Assembly (NCBI GenBank): GCA_964525605.1
Contig: CAZGKT010000002.1
Location: 62,001-126,000 of the forward strand
Length of the DNA stretch: 64,000 nt
Origin: CAVTWJ01 sp964525605
Lineage (GTDB): Bacteria; Oederibacteriota; Muellerivitia; Muellerivitales; Muellerivitaceae
Direction: 5' to 3'
The position numbers and the translations under genes are program-made. Positions 10,701 to 17,017 of this stretch are shown piece after piece. Under the pieces are notes generated by a model, which saw only the letters and a program-made list of their open reading frames with translations, did no database searches and had not been told where the DNA came from. Every line of letters starts with the position of its first letter. Position 1 is the stretch's first letter.

Positions 10701-11822
10701 GAGGAGGGTGGTGCCGGTGCTGAAGACGCCAAAAGGCTCCCATTCGGAGGAAGAACTGACGCTCCCACCCTCATTAGCGCTGCCGATAGTGAAATTCGTC
10801 TGTCCCAAAACCAGATTGGCGGGAGCATTAATGCTAGTGGGCATGCTGTTGTAGATGAGGGTCCGATTATTGTCGGTATCCGCAATGAAAAGCCGTGTGC
10901 CGTCGGAGGCGACCGCCGTTGGAAAATTCAGACCAACTGTAGAAGGTCCACTCCCCCCAGCGTTGATCACTGTAGCGCCCGTGGCAAATTGACTTTGTCC
11001 CACCACATAAAGCGCGGCGGCACCATTCGCCGCGGGCATGGGGCTAAAAAGCAAAACTCGGTTGTTACCCGAATCCGCCACCACCAGGGTGGTCCCTGCG
11101 AAACAAACCCCCTGGGGCTCATACATTTCCGTCGCGGTTCCATTTCCCGCCACATGTGCGTTTAAGGTGGCCTGACCCAAAGCGTAATTGGCCGCCGTTC
11201 CATTCCCAGTTGGTACATGGCTAAACAACAAAACCCGATTATTAAAATTATCAGCCACCACCATGGTGGTTCCCGCGAAACAGACATCGGCGGGGTCATC
11301 CATTCCCGCGCTCGTAGTCGTGGCGGCCGCAGAAGTGAAACTGCCCTGCCCCGCGACATAAATCGCCGAAGCGTCGTTGGAAGTGGGGATGGGGCTAAAA
11401 ATAAGAACCCGGTTATTGGCTGAATCCGCAATCAACAAAGTGGTCCCGTTGCTGGCGACCCCGACAGGCCCGTCCAAGGTATAGGCCTCGGGCGTTGACA
11501 AGCCCTGGTTCGGGCAATCTGAAATAAAATCGGGTTGGCCGATGACCACGTTTGCGGGCTGGTCCAAGCCGCTGGGGATGCCGTTGTAAATGAGAACCCG
11601 GTTATTCCCGTAATCCGCCACATACAAGTAGGTCCCGTCATAATAAATATGACCGATGTTATTGAGTGAGGCGTTTGAAGGGGAGGGACTGTTGGGGAGA
11701 TTGCCCGTAAAAAGTTGTTGGCCAAGCACCACGTTAGCGCTTTGGTCGCTCACGAAGGCGCAAAGAGCTACCGCCATTGATCCCATAACCAGGATCCCCA
11801 TGAGACGAATGAGCTTCCGCAT
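1758..11822 (-). CDS. giant secreted mosaic protein: NHL, beta-helix, delta-60 repeats, Thr/Pro stalk, FlgD-like C-terminus
   Basis: A 3354-residue exported protein. A signal peptide (MRKLIRLMGILVMGSMAVALCAFV) precedes, in order and by rough position: about a dozen NHL-like propeller blades with the pattern VADxxNNRVLIYN (20-755); a parallel beta-helix-like region (775-1085); two tandem copies of a 150-residue module (1100-1440); a beta-rich domain (1460-1680); a second NHL propeller with the pattern YVADxxNNRIQKF (1695-1975); delta-60-type repeats with LNPDGSLDTTFNG (2000-2405); a Cys-containing domain (2425-2655); a Thr/Pro/Gln/Phe stalk (2660-3260); and a FlgD-like Ig domain (about 3265-3354) with YFNPDAG and FTWDGRNRYGE. 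Short Thr-Pro linkers separate the modules. The C-terminal domain resembles sorting or anchor domains of large secreted proteins. The start overlaps the stop of the preceding TPR gene (TAATG), with GAGG six bases upstream. The likely role is a surface adhesin or glycan/ligand-binding protein; no catalytic motif is apparent. Confidence 0.85.
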   Translation of the reverse strand: MRKLIRLMGILVMGSMAVALCAFVSDQSANVVLGQQLFTGNLPNSPSPSNASLNNIGHIYYDGTYLYVADYGNNRVLIYNGIPSGLDQPANVVIGQPDFISDCPNQGLSTPEAYTLDGPVGVASNGTTLLIADSANNRVLIFSPIPTSNDASAIYVAGQGSFTSAAATTTSAGMDDPADVCFAGTTMVVADNFNNRVLLFSHVPTGNGTAANYALGQATLNAHVAGNGTATEMYEPQGVCFAGTTLVVADSGNNRVLLFSPMPAANGAAALYVVGQSQFATGATVINAGGSGPSTVGLNFPTAVASDGTRLFIADTDNNRTLIYNSMPTSINAPANLVLGQTNFTIGSANEGGSVSSSSEWEPFGVFSTGTTLLIADGNNSRILNYAPLPVSNNSAATNGVFGQTGYGNGFENEGGGITATTLSGGGDIMFDGNNLYIADAGNNRVLIYNGIPSANDPTANVVLGQTSFSLAATGDSSSQMNGPNGVFSDHTHLFVADTGNNRVLVYNTIPASSGTPANIVLGQTGFGSAVTAAGASGMSSPRNVWSNGTTIAVADAGNNRVLIWTSFPTTSGQGANWVEGQTSMSGAVSNEGLATAGLNTLNQPFGVYGDGTKFYIADTYNHRVLIYNSMPAASNVAANVEVGQSSASATIANQGNASPTANTLSYPARICTDGTNLYVADDGNGRTLEYNGIPVTNNTPASVVLGQANMTTGLYNQGGCAEANSESLPVGVFYASNDLFVNDNGNNRALIYQQPTATFTPTITPTITNTLTPSPSPTATVCNSSVSVTSSGTALGPTNFNTLTNALAGVCAGGTITVSINLNEVPAISKSVLIQGSGSVTWQYTGGGSNQLVDDTTSGGVSIENMALQVGSTGAPNILFPTSGETMGPLLFQGVTFIDGEQYVFNIANGNTMGLVTCNQDVFIGNSNTAIYLTNTSGFSGIYVENSIFENFNYGVYAATALTTGQLTVNNCTFGNNTWGLLSSTASNSIAVTNSAFIGDSSGDLSNWNTSGFDYDAFGKTNPTGYANSISITTSAFVNSASDNFVESAASSLKGAGTNLYASGVTVDVAGNPRPSSGAFDIGAYQSALAPTQTPTPTVGCYGPLGFPQFTPGASFTGVYIDCYAVTLTASVTVTDFQYFVGSSAPASMMFALYTDNGASQPLNLQTSVTIQPGINSWNLAPISNLVLSPGVYWLAYQVSGSTSYDYGSSNPVTFYQVNQAFGAFPSTMPGGGNRASIIPVSFFMDTYCALTATPTPTSTLTVTPTPTITPTPTYSPTITPTLGSTATPGCPGAIGFNLESGGSNPATGYIDCYAVTLAYPVTVMDFQFYVGATAPASMILGLYNDNGSSQPLNLQTSVTFAPIANTWNLQSFANQTLSAGVYWLAFTVPSSVSAGYGSSNPVTYYQMSQAYGPLPSTMPGGGNRGSIDPPSFYMDSYCVNTPTPTPTNTPTPTFTLTPSPTTVLPCPISERFALSTSGNNVSSIPLSGLITNGTNTVLLVEVAIESPIVSVTSVTDSQGNAFTLLPSGDPYIANGNTLAVYYAKNLGSVTDNVTVNLSGNASVYVGGVVYQDVNPNNPIGGVSTNAITTPALVGGDTIITSFANSWVAGFCQISSSASIAVGGNQVQRWTQSAVGDTAEGDDQVTGAAGTYGTSYSVSSPAYFTMMSVELEASGCMTNSPTPTLTPTSSPTPATQFCYLNQWGTNGSGNGQFVYPWGVVTDSFGNIFVSDGNNRVQKFNSLEVYQLQWGTVGSGNSQFSNPRGVAVDSLGDVYVADTSNNRIQKFDNNGNYINQFGTVGSGNGQLSNPYGVALDSFGDMYIADTGNNRVEVLSPIGIYINQWGGNGSGNGQFDGPYGVVLDNGGYVYVADRVNNRIQKFTTIGGYVTQWGTSGGGNGQLNNPYGVGVDGSGDVYVADTFNNRIEEFSNTGAYLSQFNFGFAYPESVWVDNAGNVYVDDSSNSRIVKFNPCIYTPTASPTPTATITPTPTITATPPCVVLDTSYNGTGYTDTDFYGYADVPEGVALDNSGNLILAGQTRNAVQIGVGIARIMPNGTLDPSFATGGKLGFFTSSGMGTPMMATDVKIDYNGNLVVAGWGTSGQEDMAVWRFLPNGNPDNTFNGSGVVTAFGATGTNSSDAGDGLAIDGNDRYVVAGFSVFASKDQMVVWRINNNGTLDTSFGGGAGHVYYPSTYNAQGSRVVVDPSGRIVVTGYLNNVSNADMAVWRLNPDGSLDTTFNGTGLFIHHNTAGGGGGTYGSDLLIDGSGNIDVTGYSQGPGYVQMATWRLTSAGVLDPSFNGTGYLVAPSTAGGSAADTGYGISLDGNNRLLVTGYFFNPTEYLALWRINPTGNLDTSFNSTGFLSNDVSGFTQSGTKALVDYSDRIVVGGSIGAASNDFGSWRFLDNCAVPTFTPTQTSTPNCNTPTPALTETISSYYLSAAVTYTGALGPVSASKNIFVGLFPAAGVGSGNGPINYQLLSANGAATLYAPFSGNYDVVAAYNRPGYPTGGIVHVGDPITVFGAATCGQVVGTALSLNPTAAVTLNFGDACLVPGTSGGLTYTGSYSINYCQKIILQAFSDPGYTTMVDSAWSASNDTIYQLADFTTPVGTSLYLRAFVDLVGNQSIACGDPYIDLGQYTVSPTNTSNNITFSNANLWCQTTPTYPPTWTVTSTPTSTATQTQTSTITQTATPTFTQTETPTFTQTATPTFTQTQTPTFSETETPTFTQTQTPTFTQTATPTFTQTETPTFTQTATPTFTQTATPTFTQTATPTFTQTSTPTFTQTQTPTFTQTATPTFTQTQTPVFTSTATFTPTQTPTFTQTATPTFTQTQTPTFTQTATPTFTRTATATFTQTQTPTFTQTATPTYTQTSTPTFTQTSTPTFSQTATPTFTQTATPTFTQTVTPTFTQTQTPTFTQTATPTFTQTATPTFTQTATTTFTQTQTPTFTQTATPTFTQTQTPTYTKTATPTFTQTQTPTFTQTATSTFTQTQTPVFTQTTTFTMTQTQTFTQTATPTFTQTQTPTFTQTQTPTFTRTSTPTFTSTQTSTFTQTATPTFTSTFTFTATYTSTPTSTPTVTSTFTATATPTQTPTLTSTFTQSQTPTATATPTATYTKTATGTSTQTITSTATATTTSTNTSTVTATFTQTQTPTFTKTQTPTSTFTQTPTFSFTITPTFTPVFTQTYTSTFTVTNSPTPSFTPVPTSTFTSTYTHTPTVTLSFTPTPTISYTSTLTPTVSYTPTITLSPTPTGSVTDTPTPNVPMYLSQNYFNPDAGQALGIDVLVPQSGAVKILVFNMLAEEIDKLVDQNLNQGSFHFTWDGRNRYGEVVGNGVYLVVIEQPSGNFIRKVIILK
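2040..3840 (-). repeat. tandem 24-bp coding repeat (Thr/Pro/Gln/Phe stalk)
   Basis: About 1.8 kb within the giant gene is built from a degenerate 24-bp unit encoding variants of TPTFTQTA or TPTFTQTQ, repeated on the order of 70 times. Synonymous variation between units is high, so it is not a recent exact expansion throughout. At the protein level it should form an extended, possibly O-glycosylated stalk. It creates long spurious open frames on the opposite strand. Confidence 0.9.
7505..8520 (-). repeat. tandem duplicate 150-residue module inside the giant protein
   Basis: Two homologous modules lie back to back, separated by a Thr-Pro linker. Each contains the shared motifs YIDCYAVTL, QPLNLQTSVT, GVYWLA, YGSSNPVT, and STMPGGGNR followed by a Cys-ending strand. 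The two copies differ at many positions, so the duplication is old. I do not recognise the family; its strand-rich pattern suggests a lectin-like or jelly-roll fold. Confidence 0.75.
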
Positions 11823-12658
11823 TATTTAATTACCTCTTCAGCGACATTCGAAATTTTTCCTGCTGGGTTTTTTGATCTGTTTTCGATTCGGTTGATTTGG
11901 CTTTGTATTTCGCGAGATTTCTTAAATAAATGGATCTGGGTATAGAACTGCTGAACGTTCCGTAGAATCAAAAGACTTCCTTCTGCGGCGTTTCGCGTGT
12001 AATGCGCAACAAGGGAAGGAGTGGCGAGATGGACTGCCTTATCGAGTTCGTTAAAACCACCACCGGGGTTAGAAGCCTGAAAATAAGCGAAACCAAGTCG
12101 CATATGAAACTCGGCATTGTTTTCGTCCCTCGCCAATAATTCCCTTAGAACTGCTATTCCTTTTGCATTCCAACCTTTACGAGCTTTGGACAGGTCAGCG
12201 GTTCCATCGCAATAAAGAAGTGCCTGGTTGATCTTGATCTGGCGGATCAGGTTATCGTCGGGAGAGTCGGAAAGGGCTTTGCGAAATTGTTCTTCGGCGC
12301 CGTCGTAGTCCTTCAATAAATAAAGGTCATACCCCAGGTTGTTGTGAAATACCGGGTTTCCACCGTCCCAGAAAACAGCCCTTTCGAATTCTTGCCTGGC
12401 CCCCTGAAGATCCTTGCGGCCAAAGTCCTCTGCTCCTAATTGGTTGTAATGGTTGGCCGCGGGCCCACAACCCGAAAGAAAAAAACCGGCGAGGATAAAG
12501 CCCAGAAGCGGGCGAAAAAAATTCGTAGGGTTGGGAATCAAAAGAAATAATGCTGAGGAAACGGGAGGAAAAAGAACCGAAAAAACAAAAACAGCGCAAC
12601 AAACAGTCGCCATCTCTAATAAAAACTTTTGGTTAATAGACTGAAAAAATAAACTCAA
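11822..12658 (-). CDS. TPR-repeat lipoprotein candidate, operon partner of the giant protein
   Basis: A 278-residue protein with tetratricopeptide-like helices from about residue 75 to 220 (for example FHNNLGYDLYLLKDYDGAEEQF and FHMRLGFAYFQASNPGGGF). Two hydrophobic stretches precede the repeats, and the second ends in a good lipobox, FFLSGC, with Cys at residue 64, so the mature protein may be an outer-membrane-facing lipoprotein. The TTG start at 12658 has a purine-rich site (GAGAGGG) six bases upstream. A TTG at 12541 would give a normal-length lipoprotein leader but lacks a ribosome site. Its stop and the start of the 10-kb gene overlap as TAATG, so the two are probably translationally coupled. 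A role in assembly or export of the giant protein is inference. Confidence 0.75.
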   Translation of the reverse strand: MSLFFQSINQKFLLEMATVCCAVFVFSVLFPPVSSALFLLIPNPTNFFRPLLGFILAGFFLSGCGPAANHYNQLGAEDFGRKDLQGARQEFERAVFWDGGNPVFHNNLGYDLYLLKDYDGAEEQFRKALSDSPDDNLIRQIKINQALLYCDGTADLSKARKGWNAKGIAVLRELLARDENNAEFHMRLGFAYFQASNPGGGFNELDKAVHLATPSLVAHYTRNAAEGSLLILRNVQQFYTQIHLFKKSREIQSQINRIENRSKNPAGKISNVAEEVIK

Positions 12659-12737
12659 AAAGCCCTCTCCCCAGAGTGGCGATCAAAAGCCAAAGGCATA
12701 GCAAAATGATAGTGGTCGTCAAACCAAAGGAAAGTCC

Positions 12738-12890
12738 GTGAAACCCCCGACCTTCAAGCCGGGTAAAAACTACAAACTTGTTTTGATTTTATCGGTAAAA
12801 CCAACAACCGGCAATGTTATCAAGGCTAAAAAAGTATCGGAATTAAAGGGGGAAAACAAGTTCGCAAAGAAAATTCAAGGTAACCAATAG
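12738..12890 (+). CDS. possible small basic protein (50 aa)
   Basis: A short frame opens with GTG, seven bases after AAAGG, and runs to TAG. The product is lysine-rich, beginning MKPPTFKPGKNYKLVLILSV and ending in a basic tail. The amino-acid pattern (an alternating hydrophobic strand, then a charged helix) looks coding rather than random, but I recognise no family. It lies divergently in front of the TPR/giant-protein operon. It could be a real small protein, a remnant of a longer gene, or chance. Confidence 0.3.
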   Translation: MKPPTFKPGKNYKLVLILSVKPTTGNVIKAKKVSELKGENKFAKKIQGNQ

Positions 12891-13049
12891 ATACCAAGTC
12901 CCACAACATGGTCGAAAAGCGAGAAAACATACCAATTTCATCTTTCGAGAAAAGAACTTGTGTCCAAATCAGACAGAACCTCGAAGCAAATTAAAATCAA
13001 ATTCAGGGATGTTTATGTTTAAAGACGAAAGATAAAACAAAGTGCCAGA

Positions 13050-13145
13050 TTAGCCACAGATACACGGGATGCATTGGATGGGCAAAGGAAAAGCTTAAAT
13101 ATTGGGGGTTTTATAATCTCATGAATCCCATGCATCTGTGGCTAA
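13050..13145. repeat. long imperfect inverted repeat (25-bp arms)
   Basis: The arms at 13050-13074 and 13121-13145 match as an inverted repeat with three mismatches; the core is TTAGCCACAGAT followed by a GGGAT block. The 46-bp spacer is AT-rich. It sits 30 bases beyond the stop of the minus-strand secreted protein gene, so it could act as a terminator or be a dispersed palindromic repeat. No U-run follows on either strand. Confidence 0.7.
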
Positions 13146-13175
13146 ATATTATCTTGGGCAGATTTAGAAGCCACT

Positions 13176-13961
13176 TTAATTGTTGATGAGGTCCATGAGC
13201 CCGAGATTTTTGTAAGTGGATGGGGGAACGAATGTCCCCGGATCAATGAATCGGGACTTGATCGTGAGGATTTGAAATCGGCAGGAATGTTTTCCCTTCG
13301 AGTAAAGCTCGGCATAAACAGGCAAGGGTGAGTTGGAAAGGCCTTCTTCAAAGGCGGTGGTGTCCGCGCCCAAATGGGATATTTCGCTCCCACATAATTC
13401 CAACACCAGGTGAATGAGACCACGGATGGTATTCAGGTCTTCTCCGCTCAACCCTGCGGCATCGGGCGCGGTGATCCAAACTTCCCTTATCTTCTTTCCA
13501 TCCAAATCGGTTCGGTAGCCATCACAGGTAAACCCGTTTTTGGTCACCCCAGGGTCTTTTAAAACGGGGACGCCATTGAAAAAAGACTGGGCGTTTTCCT
13601 TAACCATGGCATAGGTTTTTTTGGCGCTGGGCGTTGCACCAGCGATACCCTCAATTAATTTTCCGGACGCGAGAGCACCCAACATTTTCAACGCGGCCTG
13701 ATTATCACGGGTGAGGGTCATAACCGTCTTGCGGGAATCATCCACAATCGTGATCTGGGATGTATCCCGGTTGTACATCAAAGACCCCAGGCACCAGGGC
13801 CCCTCAAAATGAATTTTCAACTGGCCGTCACTGACGTCCGTCAACAGATCCACCCAGGCTTTTTTATCGGCGTTGCTTTCGATAAGCGCCCTGACTTCGG
13901 TCCCTGCCCAAAGGGGCGCCGCCGAAACAAGAAGCAGAGTGGATAGAATGTAGTTTTTCAT
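13176..13961 (-). CDS. secreted protein of unknown function
   Basis: A 261-residue protein with a clear signal peptide (MKNYILSTLLLVSAAPLWAG). The mature part carries strand-rich segments such as MYNRDTSQITIVDD and KTVMTLTRDNQAAL, followed by helices and three spaced cysteines. The layout resembles periplasmic proteins that report bound material through a DUF4412-like fold, but that similarity is weak and I do not assign it. It is monocistronic, preceded by a 400-bp divergent intergenic region and followed by a large inverted repeat. Confidence 0.65.
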   Translation of the reverse strand: MKNYILSTLLLVSAAPLWAGTEVRALIESNADKKAWVDLLTDVSDGQLKIHFEGPWCLGSLMYNRDTSQITIVDDSRKTVMTLTRDNQAALKMLGALASGKLIEGIAGATPSAKKTYAMVKENAQSFFNGVPVLKDPGVTKNGFTCDGYRTDLDGKKIREVWITAPDAAGLSGEDLNTIRGLIHLVLELCGSEISHLGADTTAFEEGLSNSPLPVYAELYSKGKHSCRFQILTIKSRFIDPGTFVPPSTYKNLGLMDLINN

Positions 13962-14358
13962 AATTTTACCGAGCCCATCATACCTATATTTTTCATAATC
14001 TTTGTTTCATTTTTTTATTATTTCCTTTTTTCCGATGGCGAAGATCCCCCAACCCCTTCCAAAAGGTATTTGAAGACCCAATAGGCCTTTATTGGCCCAA
14101 CACCTATCATCCTTAAACTGATAAATGGTTGTCTTGAGCAATAAAAGGAAACTTCACCCAAAGTCTTGTCATGTAAAATCAATTAGGTGCCTTTGATCAA
14201 TCACAAACTTTAGGCCCCACCATCAAATTTTGGACTGGTTTCTTCCAAGGAACGATGGAATTTAAATCTGGATTTATTCCAGGTTTCCGGCCAGGTGGTT
14301 CGAATTCAAGGGTTACAAGAATTTGATTTCTTCCCCGACCCCCATTAATATTTCGGGC
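13962..14358. other. divergent intergenic region
   Basis: About 400 bases lie between the divergent secreted-protein and MarC genes. It must hold both promoters, but I cannot pick convincing -35/-10 pairs. A small CCAATA...TATTGG hairpin near 14078-14095 is the only structure I see. Confidence 0.4.
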
Positions 14359-15021
14359 ATGAACTTTCTTCTTCCTTTCCTCCACCTGGTTTTTGTCGGA
14401 TTTGTTTCCCTCTTTCCCCCCGTCAACCCGCCTGGGACTGCCCTCATGATCGATCCCCTTTTGCAAGGTTTACCGGAGGCGCAAAGAAAGAATGCCTCCC
14501 TCAAAATTGCCACTTACGCCTTTTTGATCTGCACCGTAACGATCTTTGTGGGAAGTTGGGTTTTCAAGTTCTTCGGAATTTCCCTGCCAGTCGTCCAATT
14601 AGCGGGAGGAATCTTGATTTGCAAAATGGCCTGGAGCCTTCTTTCGTTTGACGATACCGGGAAAGGAGCCCAAGAAACGGCTGAGCCGGATAACATCTCC
14701 AAAAAGGTCGAGGATATCCTTTTTTACCCGGTGGCATTCCCCATGACCACCGGAGCGGGCACCATCGCCGTCCTATTGACCTTAAGCGCCCATGCCCACA
14801 ACGACGACCCCTCGGTATACTTAACCCATCTCTTGGCCCTGGTCGTCTCGATTATCCTGATGTGTTTGCTGATTTTCTTCTGTTATTCCTTCACCCCCGC
14901 CCTCATCCGAAACCTGGGCCCCCGTGGCTCGCAAGTGCTGAACCGCCTGAGCGCCTTTCTCGTCTTTTGCGTGGGGATTCAAATCGCTTCGGAAGGATTC
15001 ATTCAACTGTTGAAGGGTTGA
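14359..15021 (+). CDS. MarC / UPF0056 family inner-membrane protein
   Basis: A roughly 220-residue integral membrane protein of the MarC family with six predicted membrane segments. Family marks include the first-helix motif FPPVNPPGTALM, the segment ISLPVVQLAGGILI, and FPMTTGAGTIAVLL. The ATG chosen places the start just before helix one, as in relatives; a TTG at 14323 is an alternative and has slightly better purine context. The MarC name reflects an old link to antibiotic resistance that was later withdrawn, and the transported substrate is unknown. Neighbours do not clarify its job. Confidence 0.85.
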   Translation: MNFLLPFLHLVFVGFVSLFPPVNPPGTALMIDPLLQGLPEAQRKNASLKIATYAFLICTVTIFVGSWVFKFFGISLPVVQLAGGILICKMAWSLLSFDDTGKGAQETAEPDNISKKVEDILFYPVAFPMTTGAGTIAVLLTLSAHAHNDDPSVYLTHLLALVVSIILMCLLIFFCYSFTPALIRNLGPRGSQVLNRLSAFLVFCVGIQIASEGFIQLLKG

Positions 15022-15050
15022 CCTGATGGCGGCAGGTTCCCTTTTGCACT

Positions 15051-16871
15051 TTATTTATTTGCCGAAGTGTTTGGGAGAACGGCTTTTCGTTTGAACAGGG
15101 CAACCCCAAAATGGTTGGTGGTATAGGGAAAAGCTCCCCATACCTTAGTCAAATCATAATTCCCCTGAATATAAGTCATCACGTCGGTTCCGTAATCTTT
15201 TCCAAAGGAGGCAAACCCCTGGGACGAGGTGTCCCTTTGAACGATGGCCACATAGGTAACATGATTCCGTTCCAACTGTTCCATCACCCGGGTGGAAGTA
15301 CCGACGGGAGACAAATCCACCGGGTTATAGTTGTAATCCGTCAGGGGGTTTACCCGATTCGCTAGAAAATTAAACCCAATCCCCTCGGGAAAAACGGCCA
15401 GGGTCTCCTCCGGCTGAGTGTTTTGAATGAGATATTGGAGGAATTCATCCGAGAGGTAATAGGTATCCGCCGGGAAAAAAAACATGTCACCCCGGGGAGA
15501 TGAAATCGGGAGGGTGCATTTTCCATACCCGGTCAGGGAGTGGTTCACGAACTTGTAGATGAAAAGCAGGCTCAAAAAAACGAACCCTCCCCGGATGAAA
15601 AGCCTGACCCTGTCCCGTGAAAAGAAGGATGGTATCCACTTCAAAAAGAAAAAGGTGTAGATCACCAGCCCCGGAACCAGGAGGGTGAAGCCATAATGCC
15701 CAGGCCAAACCCTGAAAAACATTCGCAGAAGCATGAAGAAGGAGAGGAAAGAAAGAGTCAAAACCAACGATTGACGTTTGGGATCATTTCCCCGAACCAG
15801 GTGATAGGCCGCATGAAATCCAACGATCAGGCAAAGCACCGGCAAGCACCGATACTGGGCAGGGAAGCCAAAGTAGGTGCGGAATAGGTAATAGGCCAAC
15901 CCCAGGGTGACCAGAGCCGTCACGAGTATGGAAATTCGAACTTTAGCCGAGCGGAAGGGGCCTTGAACCTTTGAGGCGATATAGCCACCCCCGGCAAAAA
16001 TAAGAAAGAAAACCGCGTAAAGGAACGCGCTGATCAACCAGACCGGCAAATCCTGGGCGATATTATTCACACCCGAGACGTTTTCCTCAAAAACTCCACG
16101 GGATAAGAGATGGCCCACCACCGAATTCCAGGTTTCCAGATTAAAGAGTGTCCCGAAGAAGATAAAAAATATCAGAACAAACGCCCCAATCGATAAAAAG
16201 CTCACTTTAAGTGAGAGCCTCAGGGGGACCCGGCCTCGATTCTTATCGGCCTTGAACTCCAGAATCGCCGGCATGACGATGGCCGCCACCGTCATGAAAC
16301 CCAACTCAACCCTTGTCAACAACAAGGCGCAGAGGAAAAAAACAGTTAAACCTTCCCATAGTCTCCCTGCTTTCTCCCGTGCCTTTTGAAAGAAAAGGAC
16401 TGAAAGTAACGCGAAGGCCAAACCATAGGGGGCGGCATAGGTATAGGGGATGATGAAATTGTAATTGCGGGGCATGACATAAAAGCCAAAGGCAAAAACA
16501 AGAATGAAAGTCGAAACGACCAGCACCGCCTCATAGGTCCCCAAGGCCCGCTTCGCCAAATGATGCAAGGCATAGACCGTGAGGATCAGGGAAAGGAATC
16601 CGCTGAAAACCAGACTGCCTATTTGAACCCCACCCAGCTTAAAAAAAAGAGCGTTGAGGTAAGGAACCAGGGGTCCGTAATACCAGGCCAGGTCGCGATA
16701 GAGGACCTTGCCGGAAAGCAACAGGGCGGGAACGTACCATTCTTTCCCGGAATCAACAATTAAATCGCCCCATTTCATCCAGGAAATGTCTAAAAAGACG
16801 GTTATCAACACCGCGTAAAGCAGAAAGGGCAGGAAGGCATAGAGGCGTTGGCGGGTTTTCGCTTCGATCAT
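15051..16871 (-). CDS. GT39/PMT-like membrane glycosyltransferase
   Basis: A 606-residue polytopic protein with ten or more hydrophobic segments and a soluble C-terminal part. Near the N-terminus, the first extracytoplasmic loop carries VDSGKEWYVPALLLSGKVLY and a YYGPLVPYL segment. This matches the GT39/ArnT/PMT class, where acidic residues in this loop bind the metal or lipid-linked donor. Such enzymes move a sugar from a polyprenyl phosphate to a lipid or protein on the outer face of the inner membrane. The substrate cannot be read from the sequence. The Thr/Pro-rich secreted proteins in this window are plausible O-glycosylation targets, but that is speculation. Monocistronic. Confidence 0.75.
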   Translation of the reverse strand: MIEAKTRQRLYAFLPFLLYAVLITVFLDISWMKWGDLIVDSGKEWYVPALLLSGKVLYRDLAWYYGPLVPYLNALFFKLGGVQIGSLVFSGFLSLILTVYALHHLAKRALGTYEAVLVVSTFILVFAFGFYVMPRNYNFIIPYTYAAPYGLAFALLSVLFFQKAREKAGRLWEGLTVFFLCALLLTRVELGFMTVAAIVMPAILEFKADKNRGRVPLRLSLKVSFLSIGAFVLIFFIFFGTLFNLETWNSVVGHLLSRGVFEENVSGVNNIAQDLPVWLISAFLYAVFFLIFAGGGYIASKVQGPFRSAKVRISILVTALVTLGLAYYLFRTYFGFPAQYRCLPVLCLIVGFHAAYHLVRGNDPKRQSLVLTLSFLSFFMLLRMFFRVWPGHYGFTLLVPGLVIYTFFFLKWIPSFFSRDRVRLFIRGGFVFLSLLFIYKFVNHSLTGYGKCTLPISSPRGDMFFFPADTYYLSDEFLQYLIQNTQPEETLAVFPEGIGFNFLANRVNPLTDYNYNPVDLSPVGTSTRVMEQLERNHVTYVAIVQRDTSSQGFASFGKDYGTDVMTYIQGNYDLTKVWGAFPYTTNHFGVALFKRKAVLPNTSANK

Positions 16872-17017
16872 GGTGTGATTATACAGTCGAAAACCAAAAA
16901 GTAAGCTTCCACCGCTTCAGGTGAAAGACCGACTTGGCACTAGGTCCCCTTTCTTTTATCCTGCTGTGTCCCCAGAGCCTGTTTCACGTTGTCATCCGAA
17001 TTGATGAGGAGCCCCTC

